Position numbers and translations under genes: made by a program. A stretch of 64,000 bases of DNA, taken from the NCBI GenBank assembly GCA_002354805.1, contig DEMH01000009.1:1054001-1118000 (forward strand). The letters are read 5' to 3'. This document shows positions 15,754 to 24,565 of this stretch, one piece after another. A model generated the notes under the pieces. It was not told where the DNA came from. It saw nothing but the letters and a program-made list of their open reading frames with translations, and ran no database searches. Source of the stretch: Gammaproteobacteria bacterium UBA2675. GTDB taxonomy: Bacteria > Pseudomonadota > Gammaproteobacteria > Pseudomonadales > Pseudohongiellaceae. Positions within the stretch are counted from its first letter, which is position 1. The number at the start of each line of letters is the position of its first letter.

Positions 15754-18108
15754 ATGAGAAATAACACATTAACACGCGCAATCTGCATCGCGATCGGATC
15801 CATGATTGCCACGCCGCTGGCCTTTGCACAGGAAGCTCCGGCGGTTGAAGAAATGGTCGTGACAACACAGCTGCGGACCTTTGCCAGCAGCAGCGTCACT
15901 GAAGAAATGCAGAATCAGGTATCAGCTGCTTCCAGCGTGCTGGGTGCCATAGATTATATCCCCGGCGTGCTGGTAAATGAGGGCGACGCCTTTGGCGGCG
16001 ATGACTGGTCCACAACAGTCAGTATCCGCGGATTCCAGGTGAGTCTTGATGAGCAACAGCTCGGCATGACCATCGACGGCATACCCAACGGCAACTCAAA
16101 TTATGGTGGTGGCTCCAAAGCCAATCGATTCCTAGACACCGAAAACCTATTCGCTGTCGACGTGGTTCAGGGCACGTCTGATATAGCCTCCTGGTCGCAT
16201 GAAGCACTGGGCGGCAGTATGAATTTTCGCAGTGTAGATCCAACTGACCAGGCAGGGCTGACCGTTTCCACAACATTTGGTGACAACAATGCACGCAAGG
16301 TTTTTGCGCGCTACAACACCGGTGAAATTGCTGACAATACATACGCCTGGATCAGCGTATCGACCTCTGATATCGATGCCTGGATAGATGCCTCAGGTGA
16401 GTCCAATCGCGATCATATCGCGGCAAAGCTGAAAGGTTACTACGAGTCCTTTGAGCTGACTGGCTACATCTCTTTTGACGATGCGCATGAGGATAACTAC
16501 CAGCGCGTCACACCACAGGAGTTTGCCGAGGACCCAACCTGGGACAGACTGACCGGTGACTGGACCGGCATTCCCCACATTGACCAGCTGTATCGTCGCG
16601 GCTGGTCGACTTTGCGCGAAAACCTCCTTGCGTATGCCAAGGTTGATTTTACAGTTTCAGAAATTGACTTCAGCACCTCTGTTTATCATCACGACAATAG
16701 CGGTCGTGGGGACTGGTTGCCGCCATACATTGTTGACGTAAGAAATGATGGTGCGGGAAATCCGCATTCCGAGTTGACCACTGGAGCGCCGGTGCTGGGT
16801 GGCAGCCCGCTGGGTACGATCACTTTCGTCGACGCGAACGGCCGGGCTCTTCAGCCCAGAGCCAACTGCCAGAGCTCGCTGGTATTCCCTTACGGTGGCG
16901 CCGGCCCCGCTTATGACCCTGCATGTTTCCCCGCAGGCGCAATTCCGGTTGGTTCCTATCGCCACACGGTCTACGACAAACAGAGAACCGGCTTTATCGC
17001 TGACTTCGCCTGGCAACAGGATCTGAGTGGTTTCAGCAATGAGCTGCGTGGTGGCTTCTGGTATGAGGACAATACGCGCAATGAGTCGCGGGACTGGTTG
17101 AAAGTCCTGGACTCGCGTACCGGCTACAATTTCAATCACCTGCCTTACTGGACACAGTACGATCGGACATTCCCGCAGGAAACCATGACCTGGTATCTGG
17201 AAGATACCATCATCATGGGTGATCTGACTGCGCGTCTGGGCGTGAAGCAGTATCTGGTGGACATTGAGCGGGAAGATGAGCATCAGGGCGGCATGCGAAC
17301 GGCCACTGTAGATTCTGACTCAGATGTACTATTTAGCGGTGGTCTGGTGTATGCGCTGCCTGTCGATGGCCTGGAAGTGTTTGGTGGCTACGCGCAGAGC
17401 TTCTCGTCCATCAAAGACGGTGTGCTGGAAGCCAATCAGACCGCACTGGATTCGGTAGAGCCGGAAACGGCAGACAGCATGGACATCGGTCTGCGTTACA
17501 GCACCGGCATGCTTAATGCCAGTCTGACCTACTATGATATTGAGTTCGCCAACCGCATCACTTACATCCCGGAAGGTTCGACAGACGGTATCGATTATCT
17601 GGGTGAAAGTGATGGTGCCTATGTGAACGTGGGTGGTATCGATTCATCAGGTATTGAGGCGGCTGTACAGGCGATGGTGACTGACAGTCTGAGTCTTTAT
17701 TTCTCATACACAATGAATGATTCGACCTATATCGGTACACCTGACCCTGCAGCAAACACACTGCTGGGTGTATTCCCTGGCAACACGGTGTTTGGATCTG
17801 CAGAAGATATGTTCGTGCTTTCTGCCGACTGGCGCCGTGACAGATATTTTGCAGGTGTGACGTACAAAGATGTCGGTGAGCGCTGGCTGAATGCGGCCAA
17901 TACTACGCGCATTGATGGCTATGGCGTTACCGATCTCTATTTTGGTGTGGATCTGACGGAAGACCTGCTGGGTCTTAAATCTGCCAATCTGCGCGTCAAT
18001 GTCAGCAACCTTTCTGACGAGTCCTATATTGGTGGCGTGGCTGGAGGCTGGGGCGGCTGGATTGCTCCGCCACGAACAGCTACAGCGACTCTTACCGTCG
18101 ATTTCTGA
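15754..18108 (+). CDS. TonB-dependent outer membrane receptor
   Basis: Outer-membrane transporter of 784 residues. It has a signal peptide (MRNNTLTRAICIAIG...LAFAQ), a TonB-box-like stretch EEMVVTTQL right after it, a plug domain (about 45-165, with SIRGFQ and MTIDGIPNG), and a 22-strand barrel ending in the terminal Phe of TATLTVDF. The ATG at 15754 follows AGG; a TTG three codons upstream is a weaker start. It is single, convergent with another receptor. No iron-uptake gene adjoins it, so the ligand may be a siderophore, a vitamin or an oligosaccharide. Confidence 0.92.
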   Translation: MRNNTLTRAICIAIGSMIATPLAFAQEAPAVEEMVVTTQLRTFASSSVTEEMQNQVSAASSVLGAIDYIPGVLVNEGDAFGGDDWSTTVSIRGFQVSLDEQQLGMTIDGIPNGNSNYGGGSKANRFLDTENLFAVDVVQGTSDIASWSHEALGGSMNFRSVDPTDQAGLTVSTTFGDNNARKVFARYNTGEIADNTYAWISVSTSDIDAWIDASGESNRDHIAAKLKGYYESFELTGYISFDDAHEDNYQRVTPQEFAEDPTWDRLTGDWTGIPHIDQLYRRGWSTLRENLLAYAKVDFTVSEIDFSTSVYHHDNSGRGDWLPPYIVDVRNDGAGNPHSELTTGAPVLGGSPLGTITFVDANGRALQPRANCQSSLVFPYGGAGPAYDPACFPAGAIPVGSYRHTVYDKQRTGFIADFAWQQDLSGFSNELRGGFWYEDNTRNESRDWLKVLDSRTGYNFNHLPYWTQYDRTFPQETMTWYLEDTIIMGDLTARLGVKQYLVDIEREDEHQGGMRTATVDSDSDVLFSGGLVYALPVDGLEVFGGYAQSFSSIKDGVLEANQTALDSVEPETADSMDIGLRYSTGMLNASLTYYDIEFANRITYIPEGSTDGIDYLGESDGAYVNVGGIDSSGIEAAVQAMVTDSLSLYFSYTMNDSTYIGTPDPAANTLLGVFPGNTVFGSAEDMFVLSADWRRDRYFAGVTYKDVGERWLNAANTTRIDGYGVTDLYFGVDLTEDLLGLKSANLRVNVSNLSDESYIGGVAGGWGGWIAPPRTATATLTVDF

Positions 18109-18120
18109 TTGTCGCAGATA

Positions 18121-18150
18121 AAAAAAGCCTGACCCCTTTCAGGGTCAGGC
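18121..18150 (-). terminator. Terminator between the convergent TonB receptors
   Basis: GCCTGACCC (18127-18135) and GGGTCAGGC (18142-18150) form a perfect 9-bp stem. On the minus strand it is followed directly by a T-run (A-run from 18121 and just before), a canonical terminator for the minus-strand receptor. On the plus strand no U-run follows, so it would act weakly there. Confidence 0.85.
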
Positions 18151-18233
18151 ATAACTCTGCCAAAAAGGTGTGGCAGCACTTACTACCTCCTTGCTGGACA
18201 TCGGGCCGACAGTCGCCGGCCCGACACCTGCAG

Positions 18234-20834
18234 TTAGAAGCTCGCGTTCAATCGAGCATAGTAATAACCACCCTGCCAGCTCACTGCCGTGCCTGATGAG
18301 TACAGGCGACCACAGCAGTAGTCACCAATGCTGTCCTTCTCAGGGTAGTAATCAAACAGGTTACGCCCACCCAGCGTCAGGCGAAGGGTTTCGTTGATCT
18401 GGTACTGCCCTTCCAGGTCGAAAATCACTGCCGGGTCAAACTCCTGCACCTGCCCACCATTGAAGTTCTCATACGAGCCGTAGAGGTTGGCACGAGCTAC
18501 CAGGGTCAATGGTCCCACCGTATGGCGGGCTGACATCATGCCGCGCCAGGACGGGTCGAAGTTTTCGAAGTCGAACTGGTTCTCCTCGTTCAGAAATGTA
18601 CTGGGATCTGAAGCAAACTCGGAGGTATTAAAGTTTAGGGATGCACTAAACGTGGTATTAGCACCCGAGTCCCAGCTTACTGGCAGCGTCGCTACCAGAT
18701 CCAGTCCCTGTGTCTTGGTATCAAAGGCGTTAGTAAAGTAGAAAACACCTCCAATGGTTTCAGCGCCGACTACACTGGCATTTGCCAGCGCTAGATAGTT
18801 GTCGTAAGCCGCACCTGCCGTCGGATTGGTGGATACGGGGCGTGTAGAGACTGAGTACACACGGTCGTCGACGTCGATGCGATAGAAGTCGGCAGTGAAG
18901 CTCAGTGCATCGAATTCTGCCGTCAGGCCGATGGCAAAGTTCGTCGATGTCTCGGGTCTAAGGGGGGTCGCACCGAGAGCCTGGGCAACAACTCCGCCTG
19001 CAGGGAAGAGGCCAGTTGCGACAGGGAAACCGTCCGGCAATCGGGTTGATACGTTGGTTGTGCCCTGTTGTCCAGGCGTCGGTGCCCGGAAGCCGGTGCC
19101 TACAGATGCCCGCACGCCAATGGCTTCAGTCAGGCTATAGCGTCCAGCCAGCTTGCCAACGACTTCACTACCGAAATCTGAGTAGTCTTCGTAGCGAACG
19201 GCTGCCTGCATAAACAGTGCATCCGTCAGGTCTGCACTGATGTCCGTGTAGAAGGCATAGGAATCACGCTCGTAGTTATCAGAGAATTCGGGAGAGTAAC
19301 CCGGGAAACCATTCGAGCCCACGCCAACTACCCGATATACCGGGTCGCTGCTGCTGGCGCAATTGAGAGATGAGCCATTGGCAATAACGGCCAGGCCTGC
19401 GCTGGTTGCTGTGCCGTTATCGTTACAGAATCCCCAGGGATCCGGGACGGCGTATGGACCAGCCTCATAGGAGACTGGCTCACCCTCGACGATTTTGTAG
19501 GTTTCATCCAGATAACTTGCTCCAAACGCCAGCAGTGCCGGAGCATCCAGTCCGACGTCCACATCCAGGCTGAAATCCGCCTGAAACTGCGTCTCCTGAT
19601 TGACCAGGTCGCCAGGCTTGAACGACGTTGGAGAGTCTGGGCCCAGAGAAGGGTTGATAGTGTTGTTGAGGGTATACTCAACTTTGCTTTCCGCAGTACG
19701 ACCACTGAGGTCATACATCAGACCGTTGCTCAGCTCACCCCGCAAACCGCCAACGATTGAAAAATCAAACACGTCGCCGAAGAATCGTGGTGTGAAGCCG
19801 CCCGGAAATTTTTCCAGAGGCGTGTATATGGACCCATCCTGGCGCCGGAGCTCTTCGATCGTGCCATTGCCTGGATATCTGTAGAAGAAGGGGCCGTCCG
19901 TTTCACTGCTGGAATAGTTACCAAACCCGTACAGTGTCGCTGTCGTGCTGAGAGGCATTTCAGCATTAACAAAAAAGCGTTGAGCATCGCTATTGGGTTG
20001 CCCCCAGGGCTGCACAACCTCGCCCATATCTGCCACTGCGGCCATGTAGCCGGGATCTTCGGTGTATCGGGTATAGGATGCGGTTGGGTCATAGACGGGG
20101 TTCGACGGATCCAGACAGAACCAGGTCTCACAATATTGTTCGGCACGTATGGTTGCATCTGACTGAGATACTTCAGCAGAAAGGTTGATGAAGCCGCTAT
20201 TCGCCAGCGGTAAACCAATGTTGCCCTGTACTGTAAACTGCGAACCGTCGCCCTCGTAATACTCGCCCGTGTCTACGCTAAAGCTGGCGCCTTCGGCGCT
20301 GTCCTTGAGGATGAAGTTAATAACGCCGGCAATCGCATCAGAGCCGTACTGTGCAGCCGCACCGTCCCGAAGCACCTCTACATTCTTCAGCGCAATAGTG
20401 GGTATGGTGGCGATATCGGGGCCCTGCGTGCCCGAGCCACCGATGGAAACGAGTGCAGCGCGGTGTCTGCGCTTGGAGTTGACCAGAACCAGTGTCTTGT
20501 CAGTTGGCATGCCGCGCAGCGAGGCGGGTCGTATAAAGGTGCCGCCATCACTAATTGGGTTTCGCGATACGTTATATGACGGAACCAGTGTTTTTAATAC
20601 GTCGTTAGTGTCAGTAAACGAAACAGATTCGATGGTGTCGGCATCAAAGACGTCAATTGGAACGGGTGAGTCAGAAACAGTTCTGGGTCGGCCTCGAGAG
20701 CCGGTAACGACAACTTCTTCCAGTGTGGGCTCAGCCTCGGCAGGCTGTGCAGAGAGTTCTGCAGGGATAACTGCAAGGCCAGCGATAATGACAGCAATGG
20801 TTCGTGAAAGTGGGTTCTTTGACAGATTTGCCAT
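18234..20834 (-). CDS. TonB-dependent outer membrane receptor
   Basis: Outer-membrane receptor of 866 residues. A signal peptide ends near ELSAQP, then a TonB-box region TLEEVVVTGSR, a plug (about 45-170, with SLRGMPTDKTLVLVNSKRRH and NVEVLRDGAAAQYGSDAIAGVINF), and a long barrel ending ARLNASF. This plug signature is common in the receptor family abundant in oligotrophic marine bacteria. The ATG at 20834 has AGGAG five bases upstream; a GTG two codons earlier is ignored. The Fur-boxed hydroxylase gene lies 274 bp upstream on the same strand, so an iron-related ligand is plausible though not shown. Confidence 0.92.
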   Translation of the reverse strand: MANLSKNPLSRTIAVIIAGLAVIPAELSAQPAEAEPTLEEVVVTGSRGRPRTVSDSPVPIDVFDADTIESVSFTDTNDVLKTLVPSYNVSRNPISDGGTFIRPASLRGMPTDKTLVLVNSKRRHRAALVSIGGSGTQGPDIATIPTIALKNVEVLRDGAAAQYGSDAIAGVINFILKDSAEGASFSVDTGEYYEGDGSQFTVQGNIGLPLANSGFINLSAEVSQSDATIRAEQYCETWFCLDPSNPVYDPTASYTRYTEDPGYMAAVADMGEVVQPWGQPNSDAQRFFVNAEMPLSTTATLYGFGNYSSSETDGPFFYRYPGNGTIEELRRQDGSIYTPLEKFPGGFTPRFFGDVFDFSIVGGLRGELSNGLMYDLSGRTAESKVEYTLNNTINPSLGPDSPTSFKPGDLVNQETQFQADFSLDVDVGLDAPALLAFGASYLDETYKIVEGEPVSYEAGPYAVPDPWGFCNDNGTATSAGLAVIANGSSLNCASSSDPVYRVVGVGSNGFPGYSPEFSDNYERDSYAFYTDISADLTDALFMQAAVRYEDYSDFGSEVVGKLAGRYSLTEAIGVRASVGTGFRAPTPGQQGTTNVSTRLPDGFPVATGLFPAGGVVAQALGATPLRPETSTNFAIGLTAEFDALSFTADFYRIDVDDRVYSVSTRPVSTNPTAGAAYDNYLALANASVVGAETIGGVFYFTNAFDTKTQGLDLVATLPVSWDSGANTTFSASLNFNTSEFASDPSTFLNEENQFDFENFDPSWRGMMSARHTVGPLTLVARANLYGSYENFNGGQVQEFDPAVIFDLEGQYQINETLRLTLGGRNLFDYYPEKDSIGDYCCGRLYSSGTAVSWQGGYYYARLNASF

Positions 20835-21108
20835 GGTCACTCCTGATAGTTTTATTGGTATACAGGAGTGTTAACTGCAATCGATGTGCCACATCAAAAA
20901 AGATATGATATAGAATAACAATTAAAAAAAGGTCACCAGTTTGGGTCGTAATAAAAGGATGTATGTTCCATAATGGTGCCGTGAAATAATTGTGTTGAGG
21001 GGGCGGGTGCTGTTATTGCACTGCTTTTAAGCGCGATTTTAGTGATGCCTCATAATGCGGCACTATTGTCATGTTCGCTCGTGGTGCAAGGGCCCAAAAA
21101 CGGAGCGC

Positions 21109-21771
21109 TCAATCTTCAGACCACATACGCAGAAGGTTGCTGCGCGATTTTAACAGTAAGGCGAGCGTCGCCTGTTGATCTGCCTGTTGGCGCAACTGGG
21201 TGATGCTGCGTTCCAGATCAAAAAGTATCTCTCGCTGTGCAGGATCACGCACCAGACTGCGAATCCAGCCAACGATGACCAATCGCTGGCCACGAGTCAC
21301 AGGTGACACGCGGTGTAGAGTCGTTGACGGATACAGCAGCAGACTGCCTGCGTCCAGTTTAAAACTGCGCTCAGCAGATGCTTCATCGATTACCAGCTCT
21401 CCGCCCTCATAGCTGTCAGCTGCAGAGAGAAACAGTGTGAATGACAGATCGGTTCGTTGGCCGTCGATAATTGCATCGTCAACATGAAGGCCGTATTCCA
21501 TGCCGGGTTCGTAGCGACTTAACAACAGCCGGACAATTGCCTTGGGGCGAGCTGCCGCCTGAACCAGTTCATTAGCCAGCAATGCGTCACCTGTCTGCCG
21601 CAGCAGCCGGCTGACCAGCGGTGAGGGCTTTGCCTGCAGGTTGCGCTTCAGCGTGCGTGCATGCCATCCGGCTGTGCTGGCGCCGTCTATGAATTGAGTC
21701 TCGTCCGCAGAAAGTTCGTAGAGCGATTGCAACAGGTGATCAGGCAAAGTCTGGCCGATGGGTAATATCAT
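21109..21771 (-). CDS. ybiX: Fe(II)/2-oxoglutarate PKHD-type hydroxylase (YbiX/PiuC)
   Basis: Cytoplasmic non-haem iron dioxygenase of 220 residues, close to YbiX/PiuC length. The iron triad is visible as HVD in YGLHVDDA and the distal His in STTLHRVSPVTRG; the Arg of GQRLVIVGW fits the 2-oxoglutarate site. Family members typically lie next to TonB siderophore receptors and are iron-regulated. Here a good Fur-box match lies 12 bp before the start codon and a receptor gene follows downstream. The true substrate of this family is not established. Confidence 0.92.
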   Translation of the reverse strand: MILPIGQTLPDHLLQSLYELSADETQFIDGASTAGWHARTLKRNLQAKPSPLVSRLLRQTGDALLANELVQAAARPKAIVRLLLSRYEPGMEYGLHVDDAIIDGQRTDLSFTLFLSAADSYEGGELVIDEASAERSFKLDAGSLLLYPSTTLHRVSPVTRGQRLVIVGWIRSLVRDPAQREILFDLERSITQLRQQADQQATLALLLKSRSNLLRMWSED

Positions 21772-21782
21772 GTTAATACAAT

Positions 21783-21797
21783 TGAGAATGATTATTG
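21783..21797. promoter_or_regulatory. Fur box between ybiX and Gly-Glu lipoprotein
   Basis: TGAGAATGATTATTG matches the 7-1-7 Fur consensus TGATAAT-N-ATTATCA at 11 of 14 defined positions. It lies 12 bp upstream of ybiX and 88 bp upstream of the divergent lipoprotein gene, so iron could control both. Confidence 0.7.
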
Positions 21798-21884
21798 ATT
21801 GTAGTAAGCTTCTTGCAGTTTACACGCTACAGTCGCTTAAACTGAAGCGTTTTTTGAAAAGACGTGTGGAAAAGAGGAGTGGGT

Positions 21885-22715
21885 ATGGAGTCCAAGCATA
21901 AGCTCTGGCTGGGTCTTGGCGCAGTCTGTATGGCCGGAACCATGGTTTCTTGTGCGGGTTCGTCCGGCATGGACGGCATGGATCACAGTGCGATGGCCAT
22001 GAGTGTGTCCGAGGGCGGTGAAGGTGGAGAAGGCGGCGAAGGCGGAGAAGGTGGTGAGGGTGGCGAAGGCGCCAGCAGCGTCGCTTCGGTCAGCAACGAT
22101 GCCGTCTACCTGGGACAGCTCGGTTTTATCCGCGGGCACCTGATGGTTGGCGTTGACCTTTACCGTGCAGGCGATCGCGCTGCTGCCGAAACACATATGA
22201 AGCATCCCGAAGCAGAAATTTATGCGGCGTTGGTGCCCGCTCTGAACGCGCGCGGTGCACCCGGCTTCGCCAGCGAGCTGGAGGCTCTGGCAGTTGCCGT
22301 GGAACGTCGCCAGCCGCTGTCTGATGTGGAAGCTGCTTATGCCAACCTGCTGCAGGGAATCGCTGCAGCTGAAGATGTGGTCGAAGACCCTGACGCTGGA
22401 TTGCTGGGTGAGGTTATTGTTGATCTCGTGAGCACTGCCGCTGCTGAGTACGACATCGCGGCAGGTGATGACCTGAGCCTGGAGAATGCCCATGAGTACC
22501 AGGATTCTTTCGGTTTCATGCGAGTGGCGTATGACGTGCTGGACCGAATAGAGGCGATGGGCGCCGATGCAGGAGTCACTGGCCGCATGCGTGAGCAAAT
22601 GGACAGCATCATGCCCACCTGGTCTGGTGTGCAACCGCCGCAACAGTTGCCGACTCAGCCAGCTGTGCTTTATGGCGCGGCCAGCCGCATCGAGCTGGCG
22701 GCTTCTGGTCTGTAA
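21885..22715 (+). CDS. Putative lipoprotein with Gly-Gly-Glu repeat
   Basis: A 276-residue protein with a lipoprotein-like signal (GAVCMAGTMVSC, Cys near residue 23), so probably anchored in the outer membrane or periplasm. Next come a Met/His-rich patch (MDGMDHSAMAM), six tandem Glu-Gly-Gly triplets (residues 43-62), and a helical domain (about 70-250) with HMKHPEAEIY and further His, Asp and Glu residues. This is compatible with metal binding, distantly like imelysin-type proteins, but I do not recognise the family. AGAGGAG precedes the ATG at 21885. It is divergent from ybiX with a Fur box between. Role in iron handling is inference from context. Confidence 0.75.
   Translation: MESKHKLWLGLGAVCMAGTMVSCAGSSGMDGMDHSAMAMSVSEGGEGGEGGEGGEGGEGGEGASSVASVSNDAVYLGQLGFIRGHLMVGVDLYRAGDRAAAETHMKHPEAEIYAALVPALNARGAPGFASELEALAVAVERRQPLSDVEAAYANLLQGIAAAEDVVEDPDAGLLGEVIVDLVSTAAAEYDIAAGDDLSLENAHEYQDSFGFMRVAYDVLDRIEAMGADAGVTGRMREQMDSIMPTWSGVQPPQQLPTQPAVLYGAASRIELAASGL
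22011..22070 (+). repeat. In-frame EGG triplet repeat
   Basis: Six consecutive 9-bp units each coding Glu-Gly-Gly, followed by a partial Glu-Gly, within the lipoprotein gene. Third bases vary among units, so the amino acid pattern is kept while the DNA has drifted, which argues for protein-level selection over recent slippage. Confidence 0.9.
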
Positions 22716-22736
22716 TTCAGCCTGACTGGGAATCCT

Positions 22737-22760
22737 CTGGCCGCTCGACCGAGCGGCCAG
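22737..22760. terminator. Hairpin between lipoprotein gene and thiolase
   Basis: CTGGCCGCTC and GAGCGGCCAG form a perfect 10-bp stem with a four-base loop between two convergent stop codons. There is no T-run on either side, so it is a likely but not canonical bidirectional terminator. Confidence 0.6.
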
Positions 22761-22762
22761 AC

Positions 22763-23959
22763 TCAGTCGGTCAACTCCAGTGCTACGGCAACCGCTTCGC
22801 CGCCACCGATACAAAGGCTGGCGATGCCCCGCTGTTTGCCAAGTCTGTGTAGCGCGTAAATCAAAGTAACGATAATTCGCGCTCCCGAGGCTCCTACCGG
22901 GTGGCCCAGTGCACAGGCACCACCATGAATATTAACCTTGTCGTGGTTCAGCCCCAGTTCCTGCATGGCCAGCATGGGTACCATCGCAAACGCCTCATTA
23001 ATTTCGAACAGATCCACATCGTCGACAGACCAGCCTGTCTGGTGCAGCACTTTTTCGATGGCACCAATCGGGGCAATTGTGAATTCGCCGGGATGACGCG
23101 CATGACTGGCCTGCGCACGCAGACGGGCAATAGGTTTGAGTCCCGACGCTTTCGCCACCGCCTCGCGGGCCAGCACCAGTGCGGCCGCACCGTCGGAGAT
23201 TGAGGAAGAGTTGGCCGCGGTAATGGTTCCTTCCGCAGAGAACGCCGGGCGCAGCTGAGGGATCTTGTCGATATTGGCTTTTCCTGGCTGTTCATCGTGA
23301 CGGACAGTGACTTCCTGTTTACCGGCCTTCACCGTCACTGGAACTGTTTCGGCGTCAAACCAGCCCTTGTCTATCGCTGCCTTGGCACGTGTCAGCGAGG
23401 AGATCGCGTAGTCATCCATCTGTTGGCGCGTGAGACCAAATTTGTCCGCCGTTTCCTGGGCAAAGCTGCCCATCAGTCTGCCCGTGTAGGCATCCTCCAG
23501 TCCGTCCAGAAACATATGGTCTTTCAATTCGCCGTGACCAAGTCGCAGGCCGCCCCGCGCCTTGGGTATCAGGTAAGGCGCCTGCGTCATATTTTCTATA
23601 CCGCCCGCAAGCACGACGTCGGCATGGCCAGCGAGGATCTGATCCATGCCCATCATGACGGTTTTCATGCCGGAACCACACATTTTGTTGACGGTTGTGC
23701 AGGGCGTTGTAACAGCCAGGCCTGCTCCCAGCGCAACCTGTCTCGCTGGTGCCTGGGCAAGCCCGGCGGGGAGCACACAACCCATCAACACGTCGTCGAT
23801 CGCCTCAGGGTGCTGGGCCGGATCCAGTCCGGCGCGTTCCAGTGCCGCGCGTGCGGCGGCTGTCCCAAGGGCTGGCGCAGCCGTATTGCTGAAGACGCCC
23901 TGAAAGCCGCCAATGGCAGTGCGGGCGCCACCGAGTATCACCACAGATTGGTCAGTCAT
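22763..23959 (-). CDS. Acetyl-CoA acetyltransferase / thiolase
   Basis: Cytoplasmic thiolase of 398 residues. The nucleophilic Cys is in VNKMCGSGMK, the His in CALGHPVGASGARI and the second Cys in ASLCIGGGEAVA, the AtoB/PhbA-like pattern for acetoacetyl-CoA. The ATG at 23959 is preceded by AGGACA; a longer open frame upstream is not credible. It is 37 bp downstream of a MerR regulator on the same strand and near divergent icmF. Together these suggest use of short or branched acyl-CoA units. Distinct from the thiolase at 1977, which has the GHPYG variant. Confidence 0.93.
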   Translation of the reverse strand: MTDQSVVILGGARTAIGGFQGVFSNTAAPALGTAAARAALERAGLDPAQHPEAIDDVLMGCVLPAGLAQAPARQVALGAGLAVTTPCTTVNKMCGSGMKTVMMGMDQILAGHADVVLAGGIENMTQAPYLIPKARGGLRLGHGELKDHMFLDGLEDAYTGRLMGSFAQETADKFGLTRQQMDDYAISSLTRAKAAIDKGWFDAETVPVTVKAGKQEVTVRHDEQPGKANIDKIPQLRPAFSAEGTITAANSSSISDGAAALVLAREAVAKASGLKPIARLRAQASHARHPGEFTIAPIGAIEKVLHQTGWSVDDVDLFEINEAFAMVPMLAMQELGLNHDKVNIHGGACALGHPVGASGARIIVTLIYALHRLGKQRGIASLCIGGGEAVAVALELTD

Positions 23960-23996
23960 GTGCGATTGTCCTGTGTCCTGAATTTGCTGAATGTGA

Positions 23997-24455
23997 TTAG
24001 TGATTGCTGCGCATCTGGCGAAGCCGCTGACGGCATTGCCGCTCAAATTCCTTGAGCTCGTGCAGGCTGAGCTGGATGTCTTCAAGTTGCTGTTTGAGTA
24101 TCTGCTTGCGCTCTTCAATTTTTTCGAGCACGCGGCTGAGCTGGGCCAGTTCGCCGGTCGAGGACGAATCATAAAGCTCGAACAGCTCGCCAATTTCATC
24201 CAGCGAGAAACCAAGACGCTTGCCGCGCAGAATCAGTTTCAGACGCGTATGGTCACGTTGGCTGTATAGCCTGTTGCGACCTTCGCGCTCGGGGCTGAGT
24301 AATCCTTCGCTTTCATAAAAGCGGATGGCACGTGTAGTGATGTCAAACTCTTTGGCCAGCTGCGAAATGCTGTAGGTTTTACTGCCACTTTCGCGTGGAT
24401 CGAGCGCGTTGGTGCGCAGAAAAGTATCGCTGAGTACCTGGGAAATGTCGGGCAT
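23997..24455 (-). CDS. MerR family regulator, LiuR-like
   Basis: DNA-binding regulator of 152 residues. The winged helix-turn-helix is at about residues 26-95 (YSISQLAKEFDITTRAIRFYE, EGLLSPEREGRNRLYS) and is followed by a long dimerisation coiled coil with many Leu, Glu and Gln. The C-terminus lacks the Cys residues of metal-sensing MerR proteins. LiuR-type members control branched-chain amino acid and fatty acid degradation. Here the gene precedes a thiolase and is divergent from icmF over a perfect palindrome, which fits that role. The effector is unknown, perhaps an acyl-CoA. Confidence 0.88.
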   Translation of the reverse strand: MPDISQVLSDTFLRTNALDPRESGSKTYSISQLAKEFDITTRAIRFYESEGLLSPEREGRNRLYSQRDHTRLKLILRGKRLGFSLDEIGELFELYDSSSTGELAQLSRVLEKIEERKQILKQQLEDIQLSLHELKEFERQCRQRLRQMRSNH

Positions 24456-24498
24456 GGAAGTAATTCTTTTTTGTTGAATTCAATGACAAGTGTCTTGA

Positions 24499-24526
24499 TT
24501 GACGTTGACGTTAACGTCAATATAAT
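24499..24526 (+). promoter_or_regulatory. icmF promoter with palindromic operator in the spacer
   Basis: A -35 box TTGACG (24499-24504) and -10 box TATAAT (24521-24526) are separated by 16 bp, and those 16 bp are exactly the perfect palindrome TTGACGTTAACGTCAA. A MerR-type protein bound there would control the promoter directly. It lies 40 bp before icmF and 50 bp before the divergent regulator gene. Confidence 0.75.
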
Positions 24527-24565
24527 AAATCACCACCAGCCACACATCAATTAGAGCACTGCCAA

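Noticed and set aside
22011..22070. Tandem 9-bp repeat as a CRISPR-like or phase-variable tract
   Set aside because: Units are contiguous without spacers, in frame, and differ at third codon positions, so slippage is not evident.
21837..22814. A 325-codon minus-strand open frame opposite the Gly-Glu lipoprotein
   Set aside because: It is the shadow of a gene with good start, signal peptide and repeat; it begins inside the thiolase gene and has no domain.
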